A DNA stretch of 64,000 bases from Azonexus hydrophilus (GCF_001956855.1 NZ_MTHD01000002.1:62001-126000); one strand, 5' to 3'. Counted from the first letter of the stretch, positions 46,494 through 56,884 are shown. Translations and numbers: made by a program. Notes: generated by a model from the letters alone, not told the origin.

Positions 46494-48431
46494 ATGGCAG
46501 CGATGATCAGATTGCTCAATAAGTTTGCGGCTCCCGTGCTCGGCCTGCCGAGATCTGCAAAGCGATTCATTGTTGTGTTCGTTGATATAGGGTTGTGCGT
46601 ACTGTCTGTCTGGCTGGCTTACTATCTCCGCTTGGGTGAGTTTGTCGCGTTATCGGGAAATGGTCTCTGGTCGGTTGCAGTATCGGTAGGTATTGCCATA
46701 CCTGTATTCATTGCCTCGGGGCTTTATCTGGCAATCTTCCGTTATAGCGGCTGGCCAGCCTTGCTGACGGTGGCGCGCGCTGTCGGAATCTACGGGGTGC
46801 TGTATGCATCCATCTTCGCTGCCATCGGTGTTAACGAGGTGCCGCGAACTGTCGGCATCATCCAGCCCATCCTGTTGCTGCTGTTCGTCGGTGCATCCAG
46901 AGCTTTTGCACGGATTTGGCTGGGTGATCGTTACCGGAGCATCCTGAAAGAGGTGGCCCGCCCCAAGGCGCTGATCTATGGTGCCGGGAGAAGTGGGCGG
47001 CAACTTGCTGCGGCCATGGGCAACAGTCATGAGATGCAGGTGGTCGGGTTTCTCGATGACGATGATCGTTTGCATGGTCATGTGCTTAACGGCCTGCGGA
47101 TTTATAACCCGGGGGATTTGGTCAGTCTTGAATCGGCGCTGAATATCAGCGATGTGTTGCTCGCGATGCCTTCGCTGAATCGCAAGCGCCGCAATGAAAT
47201 TCTGGCGGAGATACGTCGCGCCCACGTCTCGGTGCGTACGCTGCCAAGCATGAGCGACCTGGCTCAGGGCAAGGTCAGCATCTCCGATCTGCGCGAACTC
47301 GATATTGACGACTTGCTCGGACGCGATCCGGTGTCGCCGAACCACATCCTGCTGGCGAAGAATATTCTCGATAAGGTGGTACTGGTGACCGGGGCGGGAG
47401 GCTCCATCGGCAGCGAGTTGTGTCGTCAGATACTGGTCATCGGGCCACAGAAGTTGTTGCTGATCGAGCAGAGCGAGTTCGCACTGTATGCGATTCATCA
47501 GGAGCTGGAAGAAAAACTGGCCGGACGGAATGTGCATCTGGTTCCCCTGCTGGCTTCCGTGCAGGACGATGAGCGGATGCACGAGATCATGTCGACCTGG
47601 CGACCAGACACGGTTTACCACGCTGCCGCCTACAAGCACGTGCCTCTGGTCGAGCATAATCCGGCCGAGGGCATCAAGAACAACGTGCTGGGCACGTTGC
47701 GCGCGGCACAGGCGGCGGCGCGCAATGGGGTGGCTGATTTTGTCCTGATCAGTACCGACAAGGCGGTGCGTCCGACCAACATCATGGGGGCGAGCAAGCG
47801 CATGGCCGAGATGGTTCTGCAAGCGTTGGCCGAGATATCTCCGGGGACCAAATTCGCCATGGTCCGATTCGGCAATGTGCTCGGTTCCTCTGGCTCGGTG
47901 GTGCCGCGTTTTCGTCAGCAGATCCGCGATGGAGGACCGATCACGCTCACCCACCCGGAGATCACCCGCTACTTCATGACCATTCCCGAGGCTGCGCAAC
48001 TGGTCATCCAGGCTGGCGCGATGGCCAAGGGCGGAGATGTGTTTGTACTCGACATGGGGCAGCCGGTGAAAATCCTCGATCTTGCCCGGCGCATGGTCGA
48101 GTTGTCCGGTCTTGAGGTCAGAGGCGAGGACAACCCCGATGGCGACATCGAGATCGAGATCACCGGCCTGCGGCCGGGAGAGAAGCTCTACGAAGAATTG
48201 CTGATCGGCGATAACCCCAAGCCGACCAGCCATCCACGCATCATGAAGGCGCATGAGGACTTCCTCGCCTGGGTGGAGTTGGAGCAGCGTTTGCTCGCCC
48301 TGCAAGCAGCGCTGGAGGTCAACGATGTCGGTGTGGTGCGGTTGATGCTGCAGGAGCTGGTTTCCGGCTATGAGCCTTCTGGCGAGATCGTTGATTGGGT
48401 GCATCTGGCTCAGTTGGCAGAAGCGAGCTAA
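46494..48431 (+). CDS. pglF: UDP-GlcNAc C6-dehydratase, PglF/WbpM/CapD type
   Basis: A 645-residue membrane-anchored dehydratase. Four N-terminal transmembrane helices (to about residue 130) precede a first Rossmann domain (YGAGRSGRQL) and the catalytic SDR domain (VTGAGGSIGSEL). The active site has STDKAVRPTN and GASKRMAE with Met in place of the usual SDR Tyr, as in PglF and WbpM. It makes UDP-4-keto-6-deoxy-GlcNAc, the first step to bacillosamine. It closes the island; an 83-base gap then separates it from aroA-cmk. Confidence 0.92.
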   Translation: MAAMIRLLNKFAAPVLGLPRSAKRFIVVFVDIGLCVLSVWLAYYLRLGEFVALSGNGLWSVAVSVGIAIPVFIASGLYLAIFRYSGWPALLTVARAVGIYGVLYASIFAAIGVNEVPRTVGIIQPILLLLFVGASRAFARIWLGDRYRSILKEVARPKALIYGAGRSGRQLAAAMGNSHEMQVVGFLDDDDRLHGHVLNGLRIYNPGDLVSLESALNISDVLLAMPSLNRKRRNEILAEIRRAHVSVRTLPSMSDLAQGKVSISDLRELDIDDLLGRDPVSPNHILLAKNILDKVVLVTGAGGSIGSELCRQILVIGPQKLLLIEQSEFALYAIHQELEEKLAGRNVHLVPLLASVQDDERMHEIMSTWRPDTVYHAAAYKHVPLVEHNPAEGIKNNVLGTLRAAQAAARNGVADFVLISTDKAVRPTNIMGASKRMAEMVLQALAEISPGTKFAMVRFGNVLGSSGSVVPRFRQQIRDGGPITLTHPEITRYFMTIPEAAQLVIQAGAMAKGGDVFVLDMGQPVKILDLARRMVELSGLEVRGEDNPDGDIEIEITGLRPGEKLYEELLIGDNPKPTSHPRIMKAHEDFLAWVELEQRLLALQAALEVNDVGVVRLMLQELVSGYEPSGEIVDWVHLAQLAEAS

Positions 48432-48453
48432 GCCGGGAAGTCGATACGGCGCA

Positions 48454-48482
48454 TTGACAAAGGTGCAAGCATGCCCTAGCGT
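48454..48482 (+). promoter_or_regulatory. Candidate sigma-70 promoter for aroA-cmk
   Basis: A consensus -35 TTGACA at 48454-48459 is followed after 17 bases by TAGCGT at 48477-48482, which shares only three positions with TATAAT. It lies in the gap after pglF and 33 bases before the aroA-cmk ATG, so it could restart core transcription after the glycan operon. Confidence 0.45.
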
Positions 48483-48514
48483 GCCTGCCTCCCGCATTTT
48501 TGGGCATCGCCGCC

Positions 48515-50446
48515 ATGGAATTCCTTGATCTCCCCCAGTTGTTGTCTGCCGCCGGTACCGTCCGTCTGCCCGGTTCCAAAAGCATTTCCAACCGTGTGCT
48601 GCTGCTGGCGGCGCTGGCCGATGGTGAGACCGAGGTTCGCGATCTGCTTGCTTCCGACGATACCGAGCGCATGCTCGATGCACTGCAAGCGCTGGGCATC
48701 GGTGTCACGCACCTGGGCGGTGAAAACTGGAAGATCGTCGGCTGCGGCGGTGCTTTCCCGGTCAAGCAGGCTGAACTCTTTCTCGGCAACGCCGGTACTG
48801 CCTTCCGGCCGCTGACCGCGGCGCTGGCGCTGGCTGGTGGCGATTACGTGCTGAAGGGCGTGGCGCGCATGCACGAGCGGCCGATCGGCGACCTGGTCGA
48901 TGGTCTGCGCCAGCTCGGTGCCGATGTCAGCTACCTGGGCAATGAGGGTTACCCGCCACTGCACCTGAAGCCGGCAACGATCCGACCGGATGGCGTGGTC
49001 AGCGTTCGTGGCGACGTTTCCAGCCAGTTCCTGACCGGTCTGCTGATGGCCTTGCCTCTGACCGGTCAGACTGTTGCGGTCGACGTCGTCGGCGAGCTGA
49101 TTTCCAAGCCCTACATCGAGATCACGCTGGCGACGATGGCACGCTTTGGTGTTGTCGTCGAGCGCGACGGCTGGCAGCGTTTCACCGTGCGTGCCGGCAG
49201 CCGTTATGTCTCGCCAGGGACGGTGTATGTCGAGGGCGATGCCTCGTCGGCGTCCTATTTCCTTGCGCTCGGCGCCATTGGTGGCGGGCCGGTCCGGGTC
49301 GAGGGCGTCGGTCGTGATTCGATCCAGGGCGATGTGAAGTTCGCCGAGGCGCTGGCGCAGATGGGCGCCATCATCGAAACCGGGCCGAACTGGATGACTG
49401 CATGCGCGCCACAGGGCGGGCTGATTGCGGTCGACCTCGATTGCAACCACATTCCCGACGCGGCGATGACGCTGGCTACCGCTGCGCTGTTCGCCAAGGG
49501 CACGACGACGCTGCGCAACATCGCCAGCTGGCGGGTCAAGGAAACCGACCGCATCGCGGCGATGGCGACCGAGCTGCGCAAGATCGGCGCCGTAGTCGAG
49601 GAGGGCGCGGATTTCATCAAGATCACGCCGTCGACCGCGAGACCCGCGGCGATCGACACCTACGACGACCACCGCATGGCGATGTGCTTCTCGCTCGCCG
49701 CTTTCGCAACGCCGTTGCGCATCAACGATCCGAAGTGCGTGGCCAAGACCTTCCCCGATTACTTCGAACGCTTCGCGACGGTCACCCGGGCGGCGCCGGT
49801 GATCGCCATCGACGGCCCGTCGGCGTCGGGCAAGGGTTCGGTGGCGGCGCGCGTTGCCGCGGCGCTCGGTTTTGCCTACCTCGATTCCGGTGCGCTCTAC
49901 CGACTGACTGCGCTCGCCGCACAACGCGCCGGTATCGCCTGGGACGATGAAGCTGGTGTCGCGGCTATTGCCGCCGGTCTTGACGTGGTGTTCACCGGTG
50001 AAGACATCCGCCTGGCCGGCGTGCTGGTTGGCGACGCCATCCGGACCGAAGACATCTCGGCCGGCGCCTCGAAAGTCGCCGCCTTGCCGGCCGTGCGCGA
50101 GGCGTTGCTGTTCCGTCAGCGCGTCTTCAACACCTTGCCCGGCCTGGTCGGCGACGGGCGCGACATGGGGTCGGTGATCTTCCCGCGTGCCGTGCTCAAG
50201 GTCTTCCTCACAGCCACTGCCGAGGCGCGCGCTGAACGACGCTATAAGCAGTTGATCGAAAAAGGTTTCTCTGCTAATCTCCCGGACCTTCTGGCTGACC
50301 TGCAGCAACGTGACGCGCGCGACTCGCAGCGTAGCGTGGCGCCGCTCAGGCAGGAGGCTGATGCCAGGCTGCTGGAGACCACGCAACTCACCATCGAACA
50401 GGCGGTGAAGCAGGTTCTGGACTGGTACTCGGAAGCATCGTCGTAA
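48515..50446 (+). CDS. aroA-cmk: Fused 5-enolpyruvylshikimate-3-phosphate synthase/cytidylate kinase
   Basis: A 643-residue bifunctional protein. Residues 1-425 are Aro[11 protein letters not shown] at the N-terminus, [12 protein letters not shown] and [15 protein letters not shown] near its end. Residues from about 428 are Cmk: [15 protein letters not shown] is the P-loop, [12 protein letters not shown] and [12 protein letters not shown] follow. The frame is continuous with a very short linker. AroA makes EPSP in the shikimate pathway; Cmk phosphorylates CMP and dCMP. Such fusions occur in several proteobacteria. The ATG at 48515 is preferred over an upstream TTG at 48500. Confidence 0.95.
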   Translation: MEFLDLPQLLSAAGTVRLPGSKSISNRVLLLAALADGETEVRDLLASDDTERMLDALQALGIGVTHLGGENWKIVGCGGAFPVKQAELFLGNAGTAFRPLTAALALAGGDYVLKGVARMHERPIGDLVDGLRQLGADVSYLGNEGYPPLHLKPATIRPDGVVSVRGDVSSQFLTGLLMALPLTGQTVAVDVVGELISKPYIEITLATMARFGVVVERDGWQRFTVRAGSRYVSPGTVYVEGDASSASYFLALGAIGGGPVRVEGVGRDSIQGDVKFAEALAQMGAIIETGPNWMTACAPQGGLIAVDLDCNHIPDAAMTLATAALFAKGTTTLRNIASWRVKETDRIAAMATELRKIGAVVEEGADFIKITPSTARPAAIDTYDDHRMAMCFSLAAFATPLRINDPKCVAKTFPDYFERFATVTRAAPVIAIDGPSASGKGSVAARVAAALGFAYLDSGALYRLTALAAQRAGIAWDDEAGVAAIAAGLDVVFTGEDIRLAGVLVGDAIRTEDISAGASKVAALPAVREALLFRQRVFNTLPGLVGDGRDMGSVIFPRAVLKVFLTATAEARAERRYKQLIEKGFSANLPDLLADLQQRDARDSQRSVAPLRQEADARLLETTQLTIEQAVKQVLDWYSEASS

Positions 50447-50547
50447 AGCTGTCGTAGCAAGGTGTTGCCGGCCATGTGGCAGGCAATTTGTTGTAACCCT
50501 CAACCCGCTGCGGGTCATTTGATTCGTGGCAAGGAACTCACTCCGTA

Positions 50548-52224
50548 ATGGAATCTTTTGCTCAACTGTTTGAAGAATCCCTGGCTCGCCAGGAAATGCG
50601 TCAAGGCGAAGTCATCACTGCAGAAGTGGTGCTCATCGATCACAATTTCGTTGTGGTCAATGCCGGCCTGAAATCCGAATCCTACGTTCCCGTAGAAGAA
50701 TTCCTGAACGATATGGGTGAAATTGAAGTCGCCGTCGGCGATTTCGTCCAGGTCGCCATCGAAATGCTGGAAGACGGCTATGGTTCGACCCGCCTGTCCC
50801 GCGATCGCGCCAAGCGCATCGCCTCCTGGAACTTCCTGGAGCAGGCCCTGAACGATGGCGCGCTGGTCAGCGGCACCATCACCGGCAAGGTCAAGGGCGG
50901 CCTCACCGTCATGTCCAACGGCGTCCGTGCCTTCCTCCCGGGCTCGCTGGTTGACATGCGTCCGGTCAAGGACACCACCCCGTACGAAGGCAAGACCCTT
51001 GAATTCAAGGTCATCAAGCTCGATCGCAAGCGCAACAACGTCGTCCTGTCCCGTCGTGCCGTCCTCGAAGCGACCGCCGACAAGGATCGCGAAAAGCTGA
51101 TGGAGAACCTCAAGGAAGGTTCCACCGTCAAGGGTATCGTCAAGAACATCACCGACTACGGTGCATTCGTCGACCTCGGCGGCATCGATGGTCTGCTGCA
51201 CATCACCGACCTGGCCTGGCGCCGTGTCCGTCACCCGAGCGAAGTGCTCAACGTTGGTGACGAAGTTACCGCCAAGATCCTCAAGTTCGACGCCGAGAAG
51301 AACCGCGTCTCCCTGGGCATGAAGCAGCTGGGCGACGATCCGTGGGTCGGCATCGGCCGCCGCTACCCGGCTGGCACCCGCCTGTTCGGCAAGGTCACCA
51401 ACCTGACCGATTACGGCGGCTTCGTCGAAATCGAACAGGGCATCGAAGGCCTGGTGCACGTGTCCGAAATGGACTGGACCAACAAGAACGTCCACCCGTC
51501 CAAGGTTGTTTCCCTGGGCGACGAAGTTGAAGTCATGATCCTGGAAATCGACGAAGAACGTCGTCGTATCTCCCTGGGCATGAAGCAGTGCCAGGCCAAT
51601 CCCTGGGACGACTTCGCGATGAATCAGAAGAAGGGTGACAAGGTCAAGGGCGCGATCAAGTCGATCACCGACTTCGGCATCTTCATCGGTCTGCCTGGCG
51701 GCATCGATGGTCTGGTTCACCTGTCCGACCTGTCCTGGTCCGCGACCGGCGAAGAAGCCATCCGCAACTTCAAGAAGGGTGACGAAGTTGAAGCCGTGGT
51801 TCTCGGCATCGACGTCGAGAAGGAACGCATCTCCCTGGGTATCAAGCAGCTGGATGGCGACCCGTACGCCAACTTCATCGCTACCCACGAGAAGAACAGC
51901 ATCGTCCGTGGCATCGTCAAGTCGGTTGATGCCCGTGGTGCCGTGGTTGCGCTGGATGGCGAAAACGAAGCCTACCTGCGTGCCTCCGAGTTCTCTCGCG
52001 AGCGTACCGAAGACCTGTCCCAGCACCTGAAGGTGGGTGACGAGATCGAAGCCATGATCATCAACGTGGATCGCAAGACCCGTGGCATCAATCTGTCCAT
52101 CAAGGCCAAGGATCAAGCCGAACAGCACGAAGCCCTGCAGAAGTTCTCTTCTGACACCTCTGCTGCTACCGGTACGACCAACCTGGGTGCCCTGCTCAAG
52201 GCCAAGCTGAACCAGCAAGGCTGA
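50548..52224 (+). CDS. rpsA: 30S ribosomal protein S1
   Basis: A 558-residue protein of six S1 RNA-binding repeats, the usual proteobacterial length. The repeat signature is visible as [37 protein letters not shown] and [19 protein letters not shown]. It helps ribosomes bind leader regions of mRNA. Codon use is strongly biased to C-ending optimal codons, as for a highly expressed gene. An AAGGA site lies upstream. The aroA/cmk-rpsA-ihfB order is conserved in proteobacteria. Confidence 0.98.
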   Translation: MESFAQLFEESLARQEMRQGEVITAEVVLIDHNFVVVNAGLKSESYVPVEEFLNDMGEIEVAVGDFVQVAIEMLEDGYGSTRLSRDRAKRIASWNFLEQALNDGALVSGTITGKVKGGLTVMSNGVRAFLPGSLVDMRPVKDTTPYEGKTLEFKVIKLDRKRNNVVLSRRAVLEATADKDREKLMENLKEGSTVKGIVKNITDYGAFVDLGGIDGLLHITDLAWRRVRHPSEVLNVGDEVTAKILKFDAEKNRVSLGMKQLGDDPWVGIGRRYPAGTRLFGKVTNLTDYGGFVEIEQGIEGLVHVSEMDWTNKNVHPSKVVSLGDEVEVMILEIDEERRRISLGMKQCQANPWDDFAMNQKKGDKVKGAIKSITDFGIFIGLPGGIDGLVHLSDLSWSATGEEAIRNFKKGDEVEAVVLGIDVEKERISLGIKQLDGDPYANFIATHEKNSIVRGIVKSVDARGAVVALDGENEAYLRASEFSRERTEDLSQHLKVGDEIEAMIINVDRKTRGINLSIKAKDQAEQHEALQKFSSDTSAATGTTNLGALLKAKLNQQG

Positions 52225-52235
52225 TAAGGGCAAGC

Positions 52236-52520
52236 ATGACCAAATCCGAGCTCATCGCCCGGCTGGCGGAGCGATTTCCGCAGTTGGTGGCGAAGGATGC
52301 TGATTTCGCGGTCAAGATGATTCTCGATGCGATGTCTGAAGCGCTGGTGCGCGGAGACCGCATCGAGATCCGCGGATTTGGCAGCTTCGCGCTCAACTAC
52401 CGGCCGCCGCGCGTTGGTCGCAATCCCAAGTCGGGAGACAAGGTCAGCGTACCGGCGAAGTGGGTCCCCCACTTCAAGGCCGGCAAGGAACTGCGCGAGC
52501 GGGTCGACCAGTCGATCTGA
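52236..52520 (+). CDS. ihfB: Integration host factor subunit beta
   Basis: A 94-residue HU/IHF-family DNA-bending protein: [16 protein letters not shown], then [13 protein letters not shown] and the beta-arm [26 protein letters not shown] in parts, which holds the Pro that intercalates DNA. Located 11 bases after rpsA, as usual, and followed by a terminator. Confidence 0.97.
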   Translation: MTKSELIARLAERFPQLVAKDADFAVKMILDAMSEALVRGDRIEIRGFGSFALNYRPPRVGRNPKSGDKVSVPAKWVPHFKAGKELRERVDQSI

Positions 52521-52549
52521 AGCCGGGCTTGGCCCAATGTGGTAGATTC

Positions 52550-52576
52550 GGGGCAGTGAATTTCACTGCCCCTTTT
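52550..52576 (+). terminator. Rho-independent terminator after rpsA-ihfB
   Basis: A perfect inverted repeat: 52550-52559 (GGGGCAGTGA) pairs with 52563-52572 around a 3-base loop, and four T residues follow. It ends the rpsA-ihfB transcript just before lapA. Confidence 0.88.
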
Positions 52577-52587
52577 CATTGAATGTC

Positions 52588-52869
52588 ATGACAGCCCTGA
52601 CCTGGTTCCTGCGCTTCATCATCTTTTCCTTTCTGGTGGTCTTTGCCATCCAGAACACCGCACCGGTCACCCTGACCCTGGTGCTCGACTACCAGTGGCA
52701 GGCGCCGCTGGTCATTCTTCTGCTGGCATTCTTTGCCGGTGGCGCGATTCTTGGCGTGTTGTCGCTGGTCGGCCCGGTTTTCCGGCAGCGCCGCGAAATC
52801 GCCCGCCTCAAGCGGGCGCTGGCCAAGGCTGAGCACGCCCCTGTGCCGGAACTGCCGCCTCAACCATGA
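52588..52869 (+). CDS. lapA: Lipopolysaccharide assembly protein LapA-like (DUF1049)
   Basis: A 93-residue inner-membrane protein with two transmembrane helices (residues about 5-25 and 35-60) separated by a short loop, VFAIQNTAPVTL, typical of LapA/YciS. A Arg/Lys-rich cytoplasmic tail ends with prolines. It works with LapB to tune LPS synthesis through FtsH-mediated LpxC turnover. The ATG at 52588 is used; a TTG nine bases earlier is possible. It overlaps lapB by 4 bases. Confidence 0.88.
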   Translation: MTALTWFLRFIIFSFLVVFAIQNTAPVTLTLVLDYQWQAPLVILLLAFFAGGAILGVLSLVGPVFRQRREIARLKRALAKAEHAPVPELPPQP

Positions 52870-54038
52870 ACGAACTTTTTGAATACTGGCAACTGCTGCT
52901 GGTACCCGTGTTTTTTGCCATGGGCTGGACTGCCGCCCGTGTCGACATGCGCCAGGTGGTGCACGAGTCCCGTGCGTTGCCGCGCTCCTATTTCAAGGGC
53001 CTCAATTTCCTGCTCAACGAGCAGCCGGACAAGGCCATCGATTCCTTCCTCGAAGTTGCCAAGGTTGATTCGCAGACCGTCGAGCTGCATTTCGCGCTCG
53101 GCAACCTGTTCCGCCGTCGGGGCGAGACCGAGCGGGCCATCCGCATGCACCAGAACCTGCTGGCCTTGCCCGAAATCGAGGAAAAGCACCGTTTGCAGGC
53201 GATGGTCGAACTCGGCCAGGACTTTCTCAAGGCCGGCCTGCTCGACCGTGCCGAAGAAATCTTCAACAAGCTGATCGGTACTTCGCGCGAGCCTGATGCC
53301 AAGCGCTCGCTGCTGGAAATCTATCAGGTCGGCAAGGAATGGCAGAAGGCCATCGACATTGCCCGTGAATTGCCGGATGTCGCATCGCACCGTGAAATAG
53401 CCGAGTATTTCTGCGAACTGGCGGCCGGTGAAATCATGCGTTCGCGCAGTGATTCGGCGCGTCAGTATCTTGATGTCGCGATGCAGGAAAACCGCAAGTG
53501 CGTCCGTGCCAGCATGCTGCTGGGCGACCTGTTTGCTCAGGAAGGCAAGCTGGAAGAGGCGATCGCCGTCTGGCAGGGGATCGAGCAGCAGGATCCCGCC
53601 TACCTGTCGCTGGTTGCCCAGCGTCTGCTTGACGCCTATCGCAAGCTTGAGCGCCTGGGCGAGGGCATCGCGCTGCTCGGCGGTTATCTCGAGCATTATC
53701 CGTCGCAGGACCTGCTCGATGTCGTTCATCAACTGGTGCTCGAAGGTCAGGGTGACGAGGCGGCCTACCGTCTGGTGCGTGCCGAATTGCAGCGCAATCC
53801 GTCGCTGCTTGGCCTGGAAAAGCTGATGAGTGCGCGTCTGCCGCTGGCCTCGCCGGAAGTGCGGCCGGATGTCGAACTGGCGAAGACCATCATCCAGGGC
53901 TATACCCGTCGCCTGTCGCGCTATCGATGCAATAATTGCGGCTTCAAGGCGCGCCAGTTCTACTGGCGTTGTCCGGCGTGCGGCGGTTGGGAAACCAATC
54001 CACCGCGACGCAGCGAAGAATTCGATCAATCCCTGTAG
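52866..54038 (+). CDS. lapB: Lipopolysaccharide assembly protein LapB (YciM)
   Basis: A 390-residue protein with an N-terminal membrane anchor (LLLVPVFFAMGWTAA), several tetratricopeptide repeats (for example KAIDSFLEVAKVDSQT and ERAIRMHQNLLALPE) and a C-terminal rubredoxin-like metal site with two CxxC pairs, YRCNNCGF and RCPACGGW. LapB presents LpxC to FtsH and coordinates LPS assembly at the membrane. Length equals that of the E. coli protein. Confidence 0.95.
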   Translation: MNELFEYWQLLLVPVFFAMGWTAARVDMRQVVHESRALPRSYFKGLNFLLNEQPDKAIDSFLEVAKVDSQTVELHFALGNLFRRRGETERAIRMHQNLLALPEIEEKHRLQAMVELGQDFLKAGLLDRAEEIFNKLIGTSREPDAKRSLLEIYQVGKEWQKAIDIARELPDVASHREIAEYFCELAAGEIMRSRSDSARQYLDVAMQENRKCVRASMLLGDLFAQEGKLEEAIAVWQGIEQQDPAYLSLVAQRLLDAYRKLERLGEGIALLGGYLEHYPSQDLLDVVHQLVLEGQGDEAAYRLVRAELQRNPSLLGLEKLMSARLPLASPEVRPDVELAKTIIQGYTRRLSRYRCNNCGFKARQFYWRCPACGGWETNPPRRSEEFDQSL

Positions 54039-54045
54039 GACTTCG

Positions 54046-54972
54046 ATGCTGGAAAAACTGTCGCAGGTTCGCCTGCTTGTCGTCGGCGACGTGATGCTTG
54101 ACCGCTACTGGTTCGGCGAAGTCAGCCGCATTTCGCCGGAAGCGCCGGTGCCGGTGGTCAAGGTGGCGCGGATGGAAGAGCGCCTCGGTGGCGCCGCCAA
54201 CGTCGCCCGCAACGCCGCCTCGCTGGGGGCGCAAACGACCTTGCTGTCGGTGGTCGGCGACGACGAGGCCGGGCGCACGCTCGGCCGTCTGCTGGCCGAA
54301 GGTGGAATTGCCGCCGATTTGCAGGTCGACCGCGAGATCGACACGACGGTCAAGTTGCGGGTCATCGGTCGCCAGCAGCAACTGCTGCGCATCGATTTCG
54401 AAACCACGCCTTCGCACGAAATCCTCGATGCCAAACTGGCCGAGTACGAACGCCGGCTCGCCGATTGCGACATCGTCATCCTGTCCGATTACGGCAAGGG
54501 CGGCCTGACGCACATCACCGAGATGATCCGGCTTGCCCGCGTTGCCGCCAAGCCGGTGCTGGTCGATCCGAAGGGTGATGAGTGGGATAAGTATGCTGGC
54601 GCCACGGTAATCACGCCGAACCGCTCCGAATTGCGCGATGTCGTCGGCCGCTGGTCGTCGGAGGCGGTGCTGTTCGACAAGGCCGAGAAACTGCGCGGCG
54701 AGCTCGGCCTGGAAGCCCTGCTGGTCACCCGCAGCGAGGAGGGCATGACGCTCTTCGCCGACGGCCAGACCTTCCACCAGGCAGCGCAGGCGCGCGAGGT
54801 CTTCGACGTCTCTGGTGCCGGCGATACCGTCATCGCTACCCTCGCCGTGATGCTTGCTGCCGGTGCCGACTGGGCCGAAGCCATTCGAGTCGCCAATATC
54901 GCTGCCGGCATCGTTGTCGGCAAACTGGGAACCGCCGTTGTGACCCGCGATGAAATCGCGGGCGCCCTGTAA
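54046..54972 (+). CDS. rfaE1: D-glycero-beta-D-manno-heptose-7-phosphate kinase (RfaE domain I)
   Basis: A 308-residue PfkB-family sugar kinase: VVGDVMLDRYWFGEV at the N-terminus, GGAANVARNAASLGA, and the catalytic Asp in DVSGAGDTVIATLA. It lacks the adenylyltransferase domain of HldE, so this is the split form; rfaE2 must lie elsewhere. It phosphorylates heptose-7-phosphate for the LPS inner core. The ATG at 54046 is preferred, since the longer frame from 53830 lies in lapB. Confidence 0.93.
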   Translation: MLEKLSQVRLLVVGDVMLDRYWFGEVSRISPEAPVPVVKVARMEERLGGAANVARNAASLGAQTTLLSVVGDDEAGRTLGRLLAEGGIAADLQVDREIDTTVKLRVIGRQQQLLRIDFETTPSHEILDAKLAEYERRLADCDIVILSDYGKGGLTHITEMIRLARVAAKPVLVDPKGDEWDKYAGATVITPNRSELRDVVGRWSSEAVLFDKAEKLRGELGLEALLVTRSEEGMTLFADGQTFHQAAQAREVFDVSGAGDTVIATLAVMLAAGADWAEAIRVANIAAGIVVGKLGTAVVTRDEIAGAL

Positions 54973-54981
54973 GGAAAAACC

Positions 54982-55992
54982 ATGTACACAGTCGTTACCG
55001 GCGCTGCCGGCTTCATCGGTGCCAATATCGTCAAGGCGCTCAACGAGCGCGGCGTGACCAAGATCATTGCGGTCGACAACCTGACCAAGGCAGAAAAGTT
55101 CAAGAACCTGATCGATTGCGAAATCGCCGATTACATCGACAAGCAGGATTTCATCGAGCGCATCCAGGCCGGGCATTTCGACGGCGAGATCGAAGCCATC
55201 TTCCATGAAGGTGCCTGTTCGGACACGATGGAAACCGACGGCCGCTACATGATGGAGAACAATTACCGCTATTCGTGCATCCTGCTCGACTGGTGTCTCG
55301 ATCAGGACGTCCAGTTCCTCTATGCCTCCAGCGCGGCGACCTACGGCGCCAGCAACGTTTTCAGGGAAGAGCGCCAGTACGAAGGGCCGCTCAACGTTTA
55401 CGGCTACTCCAAGTTCCTGTTTGACCAGGTTGTCCGGCAAAAGCTGGCGCAGAATCCGTCGTCGCAGATCGTCGGCTTCCGCTACTTCAACGTCTATGGT
55501 CCGCGCGAAACGCACAAGGGGCGGATGGCATCGGTCGCCTTCCACAACTTCAACCAGTTCCGCGCTGACGGCAAGGTCAAGCTGTTCGAAGGCTCGCACG
55601 GCTACGAAAATGGCGGCCAGATGCGCGATTTCGTTTTCGTTGGCGATGTGGCCAAGGTCAATCTCTTTTTCCTCGACCATCCGGAAAAGTCCGGCATCTT
55701 CAATCTGGGCTCGGGGCGCGCGCAGAGCTTCAACGACGTCGCCGTTGCTGCGGTCAACGGCTGTCTGTGTGGAAAAAGCGAGGCAAAAAACGCGGCGCCG
55801 CTGGGTCTGGTGGAACTCCGGGCACAGGGCTTGCTCGAATACATCGCCTTCCCCGAAGCCTTGAAGGGCAAGTACCAGGCCTTTACGCAGGCGGATCTGA
55901 CCAAGCTGCGCGATGCCGGCTACGTTGCACCGATGGCCACGGTTGAGGAAGGCGTTTCCCAATATATCGAGTGGCTGAACCGCAATGTATAA
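54982..55992 (+). CDS. hldD: ADP-L-glycero-D-manno-heptose 6-epimerase
   Basis: A 336-residue SDR that converts ADP-D,D-heptose to the L,D form used in the LPS core. The motif [24 protein letters not shown] and [11 protein letters not shown] (active-site Tyr/Lys) are clear HldD hallmarks. It follows rfaE1 by 9 bases and overlaps cysM by 8 bases. Confidence 0.96.
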   Translation: MYTVVTGAAGFIGANIVKALNERGVTKIIAVDNLTKAEKFKNLIDCEIADYIDKQDFIERIQAGHFDGEIEAIFHEGACSDTMETDGRYMMENNYRYSCILLDWCLDQDVQFLYASSAATYGASNVFREERQYEGPLNVYGYSKFLFDQVVRQKLAQNPSSQIVGFRYFNVYGPRETHKGRMASVAFHNFNQFRADGKVKLFEGSHGYENGGQMRDFVFVGDVAKVNLFFLDHPEKSGIFNLGSGRAQSFNDVAVAAVNGCLCGKSEAKNAAPLGLVELRAQGLLEYIAFPEALKGKYQAFTQADLTKLRDAGYVAPMATVEEGVSQYIEWLNRNV

Positions 55993-56884
55993 AACCCTGC
56001 AGGATTTTGTCGGAAACACCCCGCTGGTTCGGCTGCAGCGCATTCCCGGCGCTGACAACGAGCGCCGCGGCAACGTCATCCTGGCCAAGCTCGAAGGCAA
56101 CAACCCGGCGGGTTCGGTCAAGGACCGCCCGGCACTGTCGATGATCGTCCATGCCGAAGCGCGCGGCGAGATCAAGCCGGGCGACACGCTGATCGAGGCG
56201 ACTTCCGGCAACACCGGCATCGCGCTGGCGATGGCGGCGGCGATCAAGGGCTACAAGATGATCCTGGTGATGCCCGAGAACCAGAGCATCGAGCGCCGCC
56301 AGAGCATGCGCGCCTACGGCGCCGAACTGGTGTTGACACCGAAGGACGGCGGCATGGAGCTGTGCCGCGATGTCGCCGAACGGATGCGTGACGAAGGCAA
56401 GGGCATCATCCTCGACCAGTTCGCCAATCCGGACAATCCGCGCGCCCACATCGAAGGCACCGGCCCGGAAATCTGGCGCGATACCGACGGCCGGATCACC
56501 CATTTCGTTTCCAGCATGGGCACTACCGGGACCATCATGGGCACCTCGGCCTATCTGAAGGCGCAGAACCCGGCGATTCAGATCGTCGGCTGCCAGCCGG
56601 AAGACGGCAGCCAGATTCCTGGCATCCGCAAATGGCCGGAAGCCTACCTGCCGAAGATTTACGACAAGACCAATGTCGACCGCATCGAATACGTGTCGCA
56701 GGCCGACGCCGAAACGATGACCCGGCGTCTGGCGACCGAGGAAGGCATCTTCGCCGGCATCTCGTCGGGCGGCGCGCTGGCGGTGGCACTGCGCTTGGCG
56801 CAGACGCTGGAGAACGCGACCATCGTCACCATCGTTTGCGACCGCGGCGACCGCTATCTGTCGACGGGCGTGTTTCCAGCATGA
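55985..56884 (+). CDS. cysM: Cysteine synthase (CysM type)
   Basis: A 299-residue PLP enzyme of the O-acetylserine sulfhydrylase family. The PLP lysine is in [25 protein letters not shown] binds the cofactor phosphate region, and a GTTGTIMG loop follows. It makes cysteine from O-acetylserine and sulfide or thiosulfate. CysM is preferred over CysK from the motif NPAGSVKDR and the gene's usual place after hldD in this group. Confidence 0.9.
   Translation: MYKTLQDFVGNTPLVRLQRIPGADNERRGNVILAKLEGNNPAGSVKDRPALSMIVHAEARGEIKPGDTLIEATSGNTGIALAMAAAIKGYKMILVMPENQSIERRQSMRAYGAELVLTPKDGGMELCRDVAERMRDEGKGIILDQFANPDNPRAHIEGTGPEIWRDTDGRITHFVSSMGTTGTIMGTSAYLKAQNPAIQIVGCQPEDGSQIPGIRKWPEAYLPKIYDKTNVDRIEYVSQADAETMTRRLATEEGIFAGISSGGALAVALRLAQTLENATIVTIVCDRGDRYLSTGVFPA

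Noticed and set aside
46650..48683. Minus-strand open frame (677 codons) opposite pglF
   Set aside because: Lies opposite the conserved dehydratase domain and has no motif, signal or start context of its own.
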